NCBI GenBank assembly: GCA_963707435.1
Contig: CAVPPF010000006.1
Location: forward strand, 315,631 to 379,630
Length of the DNA stretch: 64,000 nucleotides
Direction of reading: 5' to 3'
Source: UBA4744 sp963707435
GTDB taxonomy: Bacteria > Actinomycetota > Acidimicrobiia > Spongiisociales > UBA4744
Shown here: piece by piece, positions 53,148 to 61,347 of the stretch
How positions within the stretch are numbered: the stretch's first letter is position 1
Layout: the number at the start of each line of letters is the position of its first letter
The notes under the pieces: generated by a model
What the model was told of the DNA's origin: nothing
Databases searched by the model: none
What the model saw: the letters and a program-made list of their open reading frames with translations, nothing else
Position numbers and translations under genes: made by a program

Positions 53148-53522
53148 ATGGGCGTGAATCGGCCGGGTCAGGCAAGCAAGAGGTTTGAGGCCTTGTTCAA
53201 GACTGGCGACCTCGATGGACTGATGGAGCTTTTCGAAGACAACGCTGTCTTCACGAACGCACGAGGTGCTTTTGTCGGTCTGGACGCCATTCGGGAGGTT
53301 CTCAAGGGATACCTTGACTCGGGGGCAGGACTGGTGATGAACAACTCGGTCGTTGTTGAGGCGGCTGAACTAGCTCTCGTCCACTGGTCGTGGACTATGA
53401 CCTTCCCCGACGGTCGGGTCGCCGAGGGCGCAACAGCTGAGGTTCTTCGGAATCAGTCAGATGGCTCGTGGAAGTTCGTTATCGACAACCCCGACGGACC
53501 TGCACTCATCGACCACGACTGA
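53148..53522 (+). CDS. SnoaL/DUF4440-like (NTF2-fold) protein
   Basis: 124 residues. The NTF2-like cone is recognisable from 'FEALFKTGDLDGLMELFEDN', 'FVGLDAIREVLKGYL' and 'LVHWSWTMTFPDGRVAEGA'. Members are small isomerase- or cyclase-like enzymes or ligand-binding proteins. GAGAAGAAGGG lies upstream of ATG 53148. Base usage is somewhat less GC-rich than the neighbours. Function unknown. Confidence 0.8.
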   Translation: MGVNRPGQASKRFEALFKTGDLDGLMELFEDNAVFTNARGAFVGLDAIREVLKGYLDSGAGLVMNNSVVVEAAELALVHWSWTMTFPDGRVAEGATAEVLRNQSDGSWKFVIDNPDGPALIDHD

Positions 53523-53579
53523 TCGCCTCGGCGGAGCGGACCTAAGCGGCGTTGTGTGCCGCTGATTGGTTGTGTCGAG

Positions 53580-54326
53580 TCAGGGTTGTGGTTGACCGCA
53601 AGTCCGCTCGACGAACTCGGGCGGCCAGGTAGCCGATGTCACTCCTTGCTTGGAGAGCCGGAAGTCGCACCGGTCGCAGCCCCAGGCCAGGGTCTTGGTG
53701 CGCCGCAGCCCGATCCCCATCGCCTCGAACATGACATAGTCGAGATCGCACCCGTACGGACAGAGTTCGTCGGCGTCCTGGGCGTGGAGATATTTGACGA
53801 TGCCGCACTCGGTGTAGTCGATCCCGAAGTCGAAGGTCGCCCCGTCGCCGTCGATGCGCTCGAACACCCAGTCTCCCGGATAGCGGCGGGCTTGCGACTG
53901 CCGGGCGGCCTTCTCGAGCTTCCGCCTGCGCAGCCGGCCGAAGCGCTGTCGGCCGATCCAATGACGCAGCACCTTGGGAATCCGCTCCATCTCCGCTTTG
54001 ACCATCCGGTGAAGCACCTCGCCGGCGTCCTCGACGCTGCCACCGTGCCCGACCACCACTCTGTATACCGCCAACGCCTGCTGTGCAAGCACCAAGGCAC
54101 TGGTGTGGATGTTCCGCCGTCCGCCGATGTAGGGAAGACCGGGGATCAGACGCCGGTACTCATCCAATATCTCCTCTCGCATCACCGCCGCCGTCTGCTC
54201 GCCAAAACGGTCGACCAGGGCACTACCCGCCTGCTTCAACAGCCGGTCGAATTTGCCGACCGGCTTCTCTATCTGCCGGCTCGAGGCCGGTGCTTTCGTT
54301 TCAGCCCGGCTCTTGTCGACTGTCAC
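53580..54326 (-). CDS. L-2-amino-thiazoline-4-carboxylic acid hydrolase-like protein
   Basis: 248 residues. The C-terminal half, with 'TECGIVKYLHAQDADELCPY' then 'CDLDYVMFEAMGIGL' and 'CDRCDFRL', matches the ATC-hydrolase family (Cys-rich, probable metal-binding). The N-terminal half is helical. GTG 54326 follows GGGGAGG at 6 bases. ATC hydrolases open a thiazoline ring in cysteine synthesis, but many relatives have unknown substrates. No other cysteine genes are nearby. Confidence 0.7.
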   Translation of the reverse strand: MTVDKSRAETKAPASSRQIEKPVGKFDRLLKQAGSALVDRFGEQTAAVMREEILDEYRRLIPGLPYIGGRRNIHTSALVLAQQALAVYRVVVGHGGSVEDAGEVLHRMVKAEMERIPKVLRHWIGRQRFGRLRRRKLEKAARQSQARRYPGDWVFERIDGDGATFDFGIDYTECGIVKYLHAQDADELCPYGCDLDYVMFEAMGIGLRRTKTLAWGCDRCDFRLSKQGVTSATWPPEFVERTCGQPQP

Positions 54327-54485
54327 GGAGTCCTCCCCAGAGCAGTCCAACGTCAGATCACTCCAGCCTCCATCAGACACCCGAAGCAGCCTGCCGACAA
54401 GGGACCAAGGTCACAAGACCCCCGCGCCCAATCCGCAATCCCGGGCATCCTCGCTGCTCCTGACGTAGCGAGCTCCGAAGGGCCG

Positions 54486-54905
54486 TCAGCTGCGGTCGGT
54501 AGCAGGGGTGCGGCACTGATTGGCGTCTCTCATAGCGGTTCCGGGCGACTGCCGTCGGGTCAGGAAGTCAATCAGGATTGGGTTGATGCGGTCCGGGAAC
54601 TCGCAGTGCGCTAGATGTGCGGCCCCTTCGAGTCGTGGTATTCGATGTCGGGGAGCAGATCGCGCAACCTGCGCATGGAATCCGCTGGAAGCCCTTTGTC
54701 CTGGAGTCCCCAAGTGAGCAGCGTTGGAATCCCCTGAGCCTTCACACTCTCGTAGCAGGAGGTTGCGTCGGTCAACCCGTCCCCTCTGAAGTTGGCCAGG
54801 ATTGCCCTGCGTTTCCCCGGAAACGAAACTCCCCGGCGACTTCGCTTTCGAGAGTCCCTCGCTTGTCGGCGGACAGAATGCGATCTGATTGATCGATGAA
54901 CTTGC
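54486..54905 (-). pseudogene. Alpha/beta-hydrolase C-terminal remnant
   Basis: A hydrolase-like C-terminus is split over two or three frames. One frame reads 'GIPTLLTWGLQDKGLPADS' and 'MRRLRDLLPDIEYHDS'; restoring one base near 54627 continues it as 'EGAAHLAHCEFPDRINPILI' to the stop at 54486. These are the charge-relay Asp and His segments of the alpha/beta-hydrolase fold. The N-terminal part with the nucleophile elbow is absent, so it is a real fragment even if the indel is a sequencing error. It overlaps the HicB remnant on the other strand. Confidence 0.6.
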
Positions 54906-55069
54906 CGGCCGACATCCCCGACCTGGAGGCCTGCTCTGCATTTGGGGAAACGCCCCAGGAAGCAGTCGCTGAAGTCATGATCGCCAGAGAAGCGTGGATC
55001 GCTGCCGCCCGTGAGGCCGGCCGGCAGGTTCCTCCGCCCCGCTATCGACCGGCCGTGTCCGGCTCCTAG
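54896..55069 (+). pseudogene. HicB-type antitoxin remnant
   Basis: 57 codons reading 'IPDLEACSAFGETPQEAVAE' and 'AREAWIAAAREAG', ending '-PRYRPAVSGS'. This is the HicB/RNase H-like antitoxin core, but the first beta strand is missing and there is no ribosome site before ATG 54896; an in-frame stop lies just upstream. No HicA toxin is adjacent. It is probably a decayed toxin-antitoxin piece beside the intact VapBC pair. Confidence 0.6.
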
Positions 55070-55075
55070 CCTCGT

Positions 55076-55450
55076 TCAGAAGGCGGGGGCGAGGTCCGGG
55101 TACATGGGGAAGTGCCGCACGTTGAGGGTGAGCAGGTCGGCGCCTTCGATCTCGGCCGTGGCTGCGATCAGGTAGTCCAGCGCCCCGATGCCGGCATGGC
55201 TGTGCCGGTAGGTCCGAGCCCATTCCCCGGCGCGTCCGGCCACCGCTTCGGTGATGTCGAGGTTCACCATGGCCTCGAGCAGGGCACGGACGGCGCCTCG
55301 TTCGCCCGAGCGCATCCCGGCCAGCAGCTCGAAGCGGGTCACTACCGAGCAGGCGGCCCGGCCCGACCGTACGGCGTCTTCCACGAGTGGCCGTGCCGCC
55401 GGGTTGCCCCGCAGGTATTCGATCAACACATCGGAGTCGAACAAGTTCAT
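55076..55450 (-). CDS. vapC: VapC-type PIN-domain toxin
   Basis: 124 residues. The acidic PIN residues are visible: Asp5 and Asp7 region in 'LFDSDVLIEYLRG', Glu in 'VVTRFELLAGM', and Asp in 'GIGALDYLIAATAEIEGADL'. It should cleave RNA (tRNA or rRNA) when free. It overlaps the antitoxin gene by 4 bases (ATGA), the usual VapBC layout. Confidence 0.9.
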   Translation of the reverse strand: MNLFDSDVLIEYLRGNPAARPLVEDAVRSGRAACSVVTRFELLAGMRSGERGAVRALLEAMVNLDITEAVAGRAGEWARTYRHSHAGIGALDYLIAATAEIEGADLLTLNVRHFPMYPDLAPAF

Positions 55451-55698
55451 AGGCCCAACCGGTCGAACCGGTCGCTCTCACGCCAGGAGCGGAGGTCGTC
55501 GATATCCCGCTCAGATCGGCCGGCCCACAGGCCGAAGGAGGCTTCGAGAGCCTCCTCCACGTCGACGACGCCGGCAATCCCCAAACCAGCGTCGAGCAGA
55601 CGCCGCACCACCTCCGCCTTGCTGACCGAAAGCGCCCGGGCCCGGCGGGCGATCAGGCGGTCCTGTTCCTCGGTCAGATAGATGTTGGTGCGCTTCAT
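55447..55698 (-). CDS. vapB: VapB-type ribbon-helix-helix antitoxin
   Basis: 83 residues. The N-terminal 'KRTNIYLTEEQDRLIARRA' is an RHH DNA-binding element; the rest ('LWAGRSERDIDDLRSWRESD') is the flexible toxin-binding tail. It represses its own operon and neutralises VapC. ATG 55698 overlaps the first of two ATACACCA direct repeats. Confidence 0.9.
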   Translation of the reverse strand: MKRTNIYLTEEQDRLIARRARALSVSKAEVVRRLLDAGLGIAGVVDVEEALEASFGLWAGRSERDIDDLRSWRESDRFDRLGL

Positions 55699-55717
55699 AC
55701 ACCATAAATATACACCA
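55697..55717. promoter_or_regulatory. Direct repeats upstream of vapBC (likely VapB operator)
   Basis: ATACACCA occurs at 55697-55704 and 55710-55717, a 13-base period, in an unusually AT-rich patch at the vapB start. RHH antitoxins bind such repeats in pairs. Confidence 0.55.
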
Positions 55718-55827
55718 CTCAACCAACCGGTCAGGAGCGAAGCTGGTTCTGTTGCATGAGTACGCATGATGCGACGGTATGTGGCGAGTGTGACAGTTCC
55801 GGGGACCCGTGCGAGGTCCGCGGGCCT

Positions 55828-56337
55828 CTACTTCCAGATGTCGTTGGTCGACATCTCGGACCCCAGGGCAGCCTGGGTGACCTCCATCAGTTTGTCGCCG
55901 ACCCACGACCGCCATCGGTTGGGAGTGATTTCGACGGCCACGTCGTCGAGGGCGCCCCACGCCTGGTGCACCATGTCGATGGCCTCGTCGACGATGTGCC
56001 GTTGTCGGAGCCGCCGGTTCACCGCGTGGGCGGCTTCACCGGTGATGACTCTCCCGGTGCCCTCGCAGGAAGCCATGAACCGTCGCCCGGTCGATCTGGC
56101 CGACCCTTCGATGAGCAACGAGATCGTCGAGCGTTCGGTCAGGTTCCGCGCCTTCTTGGTGACCGAGGACGTTTCAAAGTAGACCTTCCCGTCCTCGAAG
56201 TAACTGATCACGTTGGCGAGGTGGATGGTTCCATCGTCGTTGAGCGTGGCGACGGTCATCTTGGGCGCCTGCTCGAGAAGATCCTCGATCTCCTCAGGGG
56301 TCGCCTTGGACCGGTACACGTCCTTGGCGGTGGTCAT
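55828..56337 (-). CDS. PPOX-class (pyridoxamine 5'-phosphate oxidase-like) flavin/F420 protein
   Basis: 169 residues with a split-barrel fold: 'MTVATLNDDGTIHLANVISY' and 'VYFETSSVTKKARNL' fit the FMN/F420-binding family. In actinobacteria these often reduce or oxidise substrates with F420. Upstream, the flavin monooxygenase gene is on the same strand, 77 bases away. ATG 56337 has GAGGGAGGA upstream. Confidence 0.85.
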   Translation of the reverse strand: MTTAKDVYRSKATPEEIEDLLEQAPKMTVATLNDDGTIHLANVISYFEDGKVYFETSSVTKKARNLTERSTISLLIEGSARSTGRRFMASCEGTGRVITGEAAHAVNRRLRQRHIVDEAIDMVHQAWGALDDVAVEITPNRWRSWVGDKLMEVTQAALGSEMSTNDIWK

Positions 56338-56414
56338 CGTTTCCTCCCTCTTCAGACCGGATGGCCGAGGCTACCCGGGCAAGAGGGAAGGCATCCGAAA
56401 TCGCGCCTGTGGAC

Positions 56415-57527
56415 TCAGCCGGTGAGGGCCTCCTGCCTGCGCGCCACCAGGTGGTCGGCGATGTACCCCGCATCGATCGGCATGCCCGAGAGCGTCTCGG
56501 ACCAAAGGGCATGAAGGAAGAACAGCCCGCAGAAGTAGAAGCCGGGTTGGGAGGCGACCACGCCACGCTCGTGGATCGGGTGGCCCCGGTCGTCGAACAC
56601 CGGGAGGTCGATCCAGTCGAATCCGGGTCGGAAGCCCGTGCACCACACGACGTTGGCGACGTCGAGCACGGTGCCGTCGGCGAGCACCGGGCGTCCGTCC
56701 TCAACGCCGGTGACCCGGGGGACACGATGCGCCCCGGCGGCGACGAGGTCGTGGGGCTTGACCCGCACGATCGGGCTGCCGGTGTGCTGCATGATCTTGG
56801 GCCGAACCTTGCGCCCGATGAAGGTGCTGGTGTTCAGCACCTTCACGGCGCCGAAGCGGATGAGCCTCACGCCCACGTTGCGGCCGAGCCACGGCTCGAT
56901 CCGGAACGGGATGACGGCTCCGGGCGTCCCGGAGATGTACGTCTCGCGGGTGCGGGCGAGCTCGAGGCCGATGTCGGCGCCCGAGTTGCCGAGCCCCACC
57001 ACCAGGACCGGCCCGTCGGCGAGCTGGGAGGGCCGCTGGTATTGGCTCGAGTGCATCTGCACGATGCCGGGGTCGAGGTCGGGTGCGAAGTCGGGGACGT
57101 GGGGGACCTGGTAGTTCGCCATCGCGACGACGACGTTGCGGGAGCGCAGCTCACGGCCGCCGGCTTCGACGACGTAGGCGTTGCCGTCGTGGCCGACCCT
57201 CGTCACCTTCGTGCGGGACCGCACGGGGAGGTCGTTCGCCTCGGCGTACGCCTCGAGGTAGTCGGCGACCTCGTCCTTGTTGACGAAGGTGTCGCCTTTC
57301 GCAGGGAACGGCATGCCGGGCAGACCGTTGTAGCGAGCCGGGGTGAACAGCAGCAGCGAGTCCCACCGTTTGCGCCATGCGTCGCCGACGCGTTCGTTGG
57401 CGTCGAGGATCACGAAGTCGACGCCCCGTTGGGCGAGCTCGTGCCCGACGGTCAATCCCGTCTGGCCGCCTCCGATGACGATGGTGTCGAAGTACTCGTT
57501 GCCGGGCTGGTGCAGTGTGTCGGTCAT
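56415..57527 (-). CDS. Flavin-containing monooxygenase-like NAD(P)H/FAD oxidoreductase (CzcO-like)
   Basis: 370 residues. First dinucleotide motif 'IVIGGGQTGLTVGHELAQRG' (FAD), second 'VVGLGNSGADIGLELA' (NADPH), and 'LLLFTPARYNGLPGMPFP' between them. The C-terminus 'GFYFCGLFFLHALWSETL' is typical of CzcO/indole-3-pyruvate-type enzymes. It probably oxygenates a small substrate. It is downstream of a large LuxR regulator on the same strand, with an inverted repeat in the gap. Confidence 0.87.
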   Translation of the reverse strand: MTDTLHQPGNEYFDTIVIGGGQTGLTVGHELAQRGVDFVILDANERVGDAWRKRWDSLLLFTPARYNGLPGMPFPAKGDTFVNKDEVADYLEAYAEANDLPVRSRTKVTRVGHDGNAYVVEAGGRELRSRNVVVAMANYQVPHVPDFAPDLDPGIVQMHSSQYQRPSQLADGPVLVVGLGNSGADIGLELARTRETYISGTPGAVIPFRIEPWLGRNVGVRLIRFGAVKVLNTSTFIGRKVRPKIMQHTGSPIVRVKPHDLVAAGAHRVPRVTGVEDGRPVLADGTVLDVANVVWCTGFRPGFDWIDLPVFDDRGHPIHERGVVASQPGFYFCGLFFLHALWSETLSGMPIDAGYIADHLVARRQEALTG

Positions 57528-57620
57528 GGCCGGTTCCCTTTCGTGTCGGCTGCTGCCAACGTATCGGGAACCGGGGGGTCGCCGCATCGCCAGAACCACC
57601 CATTTTCGGGCGAGCTGGGT

Positions 57621-57638
57621 GTGGGTAGGAGTACCCAC
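57621..57638. promoter_or_regulatory. Inverted repeat in LuxR/monooxygenase gap
   Basis: GTGGGTA and TACCCAC separated by GGAG. It lies between the LuxR gene end and the monooxygenase start, a likely operator for the regulator. Confidence 0.5.
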
Positions 57639-57649
57639 GAGGCGCCGTC

Positions 57650-59290
57650 TCAGGCCAGGCCGTTCCTGATCGCCCATGCGGTGGCGGCCGACCGCGACGA
57701 CACGCCGATCTTGGTGAAGATGTTCGAAACGTGCCGGTCGATGGTGCGTTCGCTGACGACGAGGTCGGCGGCGATCGACCGGTTGGTGGCGCCCGAGCTG
57801 AGGTGGCGGATCACCTCGACTTCCCGGTCGGTGAGCCCCGCCGGCCACTCCGATCGGTGCACCAGTCCGTCGATGATCCGCACGTCGGGTGCGGCCCCGA
57901 GCTCGACGAACACCGCCCGGGCCGCCTCGTATTCGAGGTCGGCCGCTGCGGCATCCCCCCGGGCCTGAAGGGCGCGGCCGAGGTCGACTCTGGTGCGGGC
58001 GAGTTCGTAGAGCATCGACAGGTCCTGCCAGATCGTCTTGGCCCGTCTCAGGTGGACGACGGCCTGGGTGATCCGATTCTCGGCGAGGGCGACCCGACCC
58101 TCGGCGTGCTCGGCCCAGGCGAGGTGGGCTTCGGTCCCGGTGGCGTCTGCCGTCTCGGACATCTCCTCGGCGGCCCGGGTGGCCTCGGGGAGTGCGTTGG
58201 CGGCGATGGCGACTTCGACGAGGGCGGGCAGGAGCCGGATTCTGTCGAAGGGGTCGGTGGCCTCGGCGAGCGCATCGGCGAGGGAGGCGAACGCGGCGTC
58301 GGCGTTCCCCTGGGCGAGTCTGAGCAGTGCCACGCCCGGCATGGGGTCGCCGCCGTCGAGGCTCATCTGGCGGTAGGTCTGCTCGGCGGCGGCGAGGTCG
58401 CCCCGCAGACGCTGGATCTCACCGAGCTGGTAGTGGGCCTGGGCTGCGATCTGGAATCGTGCCCCGGCCTCACCCGCTCGCCGGGCTTCTTCTTCGGCTT
58501 CGGTCCACGATCCCTGCAACCTGAGGATCTCGGAGCGATGGGCCAGGCACTGGTCGTTGAAGGCGACGAGGTCGGGTTGCTCGCCGCACCAGTCGGTGAG
58601 TGATTGGGTCCATACGGCGGCTCGCTTGATCGCATGGGTCTCGTAGCAGCCTTCGAGGACGCTGCAGTACACGAGGCCGGTGACCATCGGCGACAGGCGG
58701 GATCCGGTCACCGAGATCATCACCTCGTCGAGGAGGCGGAGGCCCTCGTCGGTGCGGGACAGCCTGAGGAGGGCCCGGGCCTGGGTCTGGGCGGCGAGGG
58801 CGGAGAGGTCGGGATCGCCGAAGCGCCGCCCGATGTCGGCGGCCCGGCCGCCCACCTCGACCACGTCCTCGAACTCCTGGGCGATCACATGGCGGAGCAT
58901 CTGTGGCATGAGGAGGTATCCGCGCTCGACGCAGTCCTCGGGTGCGGACTGCAGGAGCCGTTCGGAGACCTCCACCCAGCCGCTGGCCTGGGGGAGCTTT
59001 CCCCGGCTGGTCAGGTTGGTCGCCAGCCACAAGGCCGTGCGGGCGGCCGACAGAGGTTCGCCCGCCTCGAGGTAGGCGTGGTACGCCCGCTCCAGGGTGG
59101 CGAGCATCTCGGCGACCTTCCCCAGCATGAACGCCGTGGCGGCGAACAATGCGAGATCGGAGGGACTGAGGGGCTCGGCCCCGTCCAGTGCCGCGAAAGC
59201 GTCATACGCCTCGGTCCACGACCTGGCGGCATACGCCGACCTGGCATGTTCCAGGAGGTCCGCTCGCTCGGAATCACCGGCAGATGACAC
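57650..59290 (-). CDS. LuxR-family regulator with TPR-like sensor region
   Basis: 546 residues. The first ~470 are helical repeats in TPR style ('AYAARSWTEAYDAFAALDGA', 'AERSWTEAEEEARRAGEAG'-like units), and the last 65 are a LuxR HTH: 'LTDREVEVIRHLSSGATNRS' with recognition helix in 'VVSERTIDRHVSNIF'. There is no AAA/STAND ATPase domain, unlike full LAL regulators, so it is a truncated-type relative. It is 122 bases upstream of the flavin monooxygenase on the same strand and probably controls it. Confidence 0.88.
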   Translation of the reverse strand: MSSAGDSERADLLEHARSAYAARSWTEAYDAFAALDGAEPLSPSDLALFAATAFMLGKVAEMLATLERAYHAYLEAGEPLSAARTALWLATNLTSRGKLPQASGWVEVSERLLQSAPEDCVERGYLLMPQMLRHVIAQEFEDVVEVGGRAADIGRRFGDPDLSALAAQTQARALLRLSRTDEGLRLLDEVMISVTGSRLSPMVTGLVYCSVLEGCYETHAIKRAAVWTQSLTDWCGEQPDLVAFNDQCLAHRSEILRLQGSWTEAEEEARRAGEAGARFQIAAQAHYQLGEIQRLRGDLAAAEQTYRQMSLDGGDPMPGVALLRLAQGNADAAFASLADALAEATDPFDRIRLLPALVEVAIAANALPEATRAAEEMSETADATGTEAHLAWAEHAEGRVALAENRITQAVVHLRRAKTIWQDLSMLYELARTRVDLGRALQARGDAAAADLEYEAARAVFVELGAAPDVRIIDGLVHRSEWPAGLTDREVEVIRHLSSGATNRSIAADLVVSERTIDRHVSNIFTKIGVSSRSAATAWAIRNGLA

Positions 59291-59490
59291 GGAGTCAAGC
59301 TACTCGGGCCGCCGCCCTGCGTGTCAGAGAGAGCCGGACAAGGGGTGGTCGGTCCTCGATTGGATGATTCTTACCTTCATACGGCGGAGGTCACTTACTG
59401 GTGTTGATACCCGGCTGGTTGGCGACTTGCCGTCAGCGATACCAAAGGAGAGGAAGTCAAGGGTCTACGGCCCGCAGCCGATACGGTGTC

Positions 59491-60301
59491 ATGGAAGCCA
59501 GGGTCATCCGACTCCGCTATCCGGGCGTCTGTATCGAGTGTGCGACGACAGATGCCGCCGGGCGTTGACGCCTGGTGGGATCCGCAGCGGAAGACCGTCA
59601 CGTGCCGTTCCTGTGCGAATAGTCAACCATCAGATCCATACGCAGTTCCGCACGTCTCGGAGCGCAGTCCTGGTGCTTCTGTACAGCGGGAATATGAGCG
59701 GCGCAGCAGTCGACGCGAAGAGCGGGTTCGGAAAGACCATCCAGTCCTGGGTGGCCTCATTCTCGCCACTACGGCCGAACCCAACTCGACAACTGCTTGG
59801 TCCAAAGGAGCGCAGGGGGAGAGGCGGCTGGGGGCGATGCTCGACAGCCTCTCCAACCTGTCGGTTATGCACGACCGGACCCTTCCGCGCACACGGGCGA
59901 ACATCGACCATCTCGTGGTTGCGCCGTCAGGGGTGTGGGTGATCGATGCCAAGCGATACAAAGGGCGAATCGAACGACGGCGGACCGGGTTCATGGGGAC
60001 GGGTCCTTCCCAACTGTTCGTTGGAGGGAGGAACCAGTCGAAACTCATCGCCGGCATGCAGCGTCAGCTCGATGCTGTGCGCCACCTGCTCGAAGAACGC
60101 GATGTGCGGGTGAGCGGAGCGTTGTGCTTCGTCGACGGGGATTGGCCTCTGCTGGCGCAATCGTTCACCGTGGATGGTGTGGCGGTGCATTATCCCAGGT
60201 CGCTCCGCCGGGTATTGAGCGGAGATGGCCCTCTGAGCGGTCCCGTTCGAGCCGACCTGGCTGGTGTGCTCGACCGACATTTCCGGCCTTCGGCCTCGTA
60301 G
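59491..60301 (+). CDS. NERD-domain protein with N-terminal zinc finger (frameshifted)
   Basis: About 269 residues after removing one base near 59551. The start 'RLRYPGVCIECATT' joins 'PPGVDAWWDPQRKTVTCRSC', giving a C-x2-C / C-x2-C zinc finger. The NERD (nuclease-related) domain follows: 'AQGERRLGAMLDSL', 'ANIDHLVVAPSGVWVIDAKR' with the Asp and D-x-K of the PD-(D/E)xK fold, and 'VSGALCFVDGDW'. It may bind or cut DNA. AGGAGAGG lies upstream of ATG 59491 at long spacing. Confidence 0.8.
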
Positions 60302-60404
60302 TCATACGACCATTCCCATGACGCTGAGGCGGGGGTCGTCGGTGATGGCTCCGTTGTTTCCCGTATCTCCCGGAGGGAAATGGGGCAGCGTTATCGACGC
60401 GTGT

Positions 60405-60791
60405 TCACGGCTTTGGCCATCCGGGATCGAGGAACTTCTGGATCTCGATGAGATAACCGTCTGGATCCCGGTAGAAAGCCTGGTAGATGGCATAGCGCTC
60501 GTTGCGGTTCGGGGGGCGCTCACAGACGACTGCGGCTGCGGTCAACCGCTCATGCCACCCGTCAACATCGTCGGTGACGAGCGTCACGATCACCCCGGTG
60601 GGGTCGACGGCGTCGGGTCGAACGCAGATACCGATGAATGCCGTTTTCGATACGGCGAAGATCCGGCAATCTCCCTGGTCCAGAACCTGGGTCAATCCGA
60701 GCGTTCCCGCGTAGAACGCCACCGAGCGCTCCAGATCGGAAACGGACAGGAACGTCACCTGCTGGTCGAACGAAGCCGGCTCGATAGCCAT
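60405..60791 (-). CDS. VOC/glyoxalase-family protein
   Basis: 128 residues with two beta-alpha-beta3 modules. 'QQVTFLSVSDLERSVAFYAG' and 'QAFYRDPDGYLIEIQKF' carry the usual metal-ligand positions (Gln and Glu). Members include glyoxalases, ring-opening dioxygenases and resistance proteins. ATG 60791 is chosen for its conserved start; a longer reading lacks similarity. Confidence 0.85.
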   Translation of the reverse strand: MAIEPASFDQQVTFLSVSDLERSVAFYAGTLGLTQVLDQGDCRIFAVSKTAFIGICVRPDAVDPTGVIVTLVTDDVDGWHERLTAAAVVCERPPNRNERYAIYQAFYRDPDGYLIEIQKFLDPGWPKP

Positions 60792-60882
60792 CGTCGTATT
60801 CTCGCCGATTCGGGCCGTGTTCCCGTCGAACCCACTGTCGGCGTAGTCCCGGGATCGGGTGACCGGAGTATCCTGCGGCGCC

Positions 60883-61320
60883 ATGACGCTGCGCAGCCGG
60901 GGCACCCGAACCGTGTCTCATTCTCGGAGGACTGATCGAGTCTCCCGGCGAGGTGGCCTGGGACGAGCTCGACGGCCTGGCGGTACGGGAAGCGGCAGAC
61001 GTAGCCGGTGGGTTCGATGGGGACGCCGTGGCGGTCGCCGGGCTGATCGACCGGGCCGAGCCCACCGCGTCGGCCACCCACTGCACCGCCGTCAGCGACG
61101 ACGGCCATTACCGGGCTGTCGATCCCGATCGACGACCTGAGGGGCAAGGGCTGGCTGATCTTTCGCCTGGACGGTGAGCCTCTGCCGCGGGACCGGGGCG
61201 GCCCCCTGCGACTCGTGGTACCGGAAGGGCGCACCTTGTGCTGGAACGTCAAGGCGGTAGTCGAACTGGTGTTCACCGAAGGTCGAACCCGACAGCGTGC
61301 CGGCCAACCCGCCCCACTGA
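60883..61320 (+). CDS. Small molybdopterin-dependent oxidoreductase-domain protein (three frameshifts)
   Basis: About 144 residues after removing single bases near 60916, 61114 and 61279. The repaired chain reads 'TVLILGGLIESPGEVAWDEL', 'DDGHYRLSIPIDDLRG', 'RLDGEPLPRDRGGPLRLVVP' and 'WNVKAVVELVFTEVEPDS'. The 'GEPLPRDRGGPLRLVVP' block is typical of the sulfite-oxidase Moco fold (PF00174), but the usual catalytic Cys in the family is not obvious, and the protein is shorter than active enzymes. It may be a non-catalytic relative. Treat as probable until the indels are checked. Confidence 0.55.
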
Positions 61321-61347
61321 AGCCGTCACCGGCTCGCCCGGCGCCTG

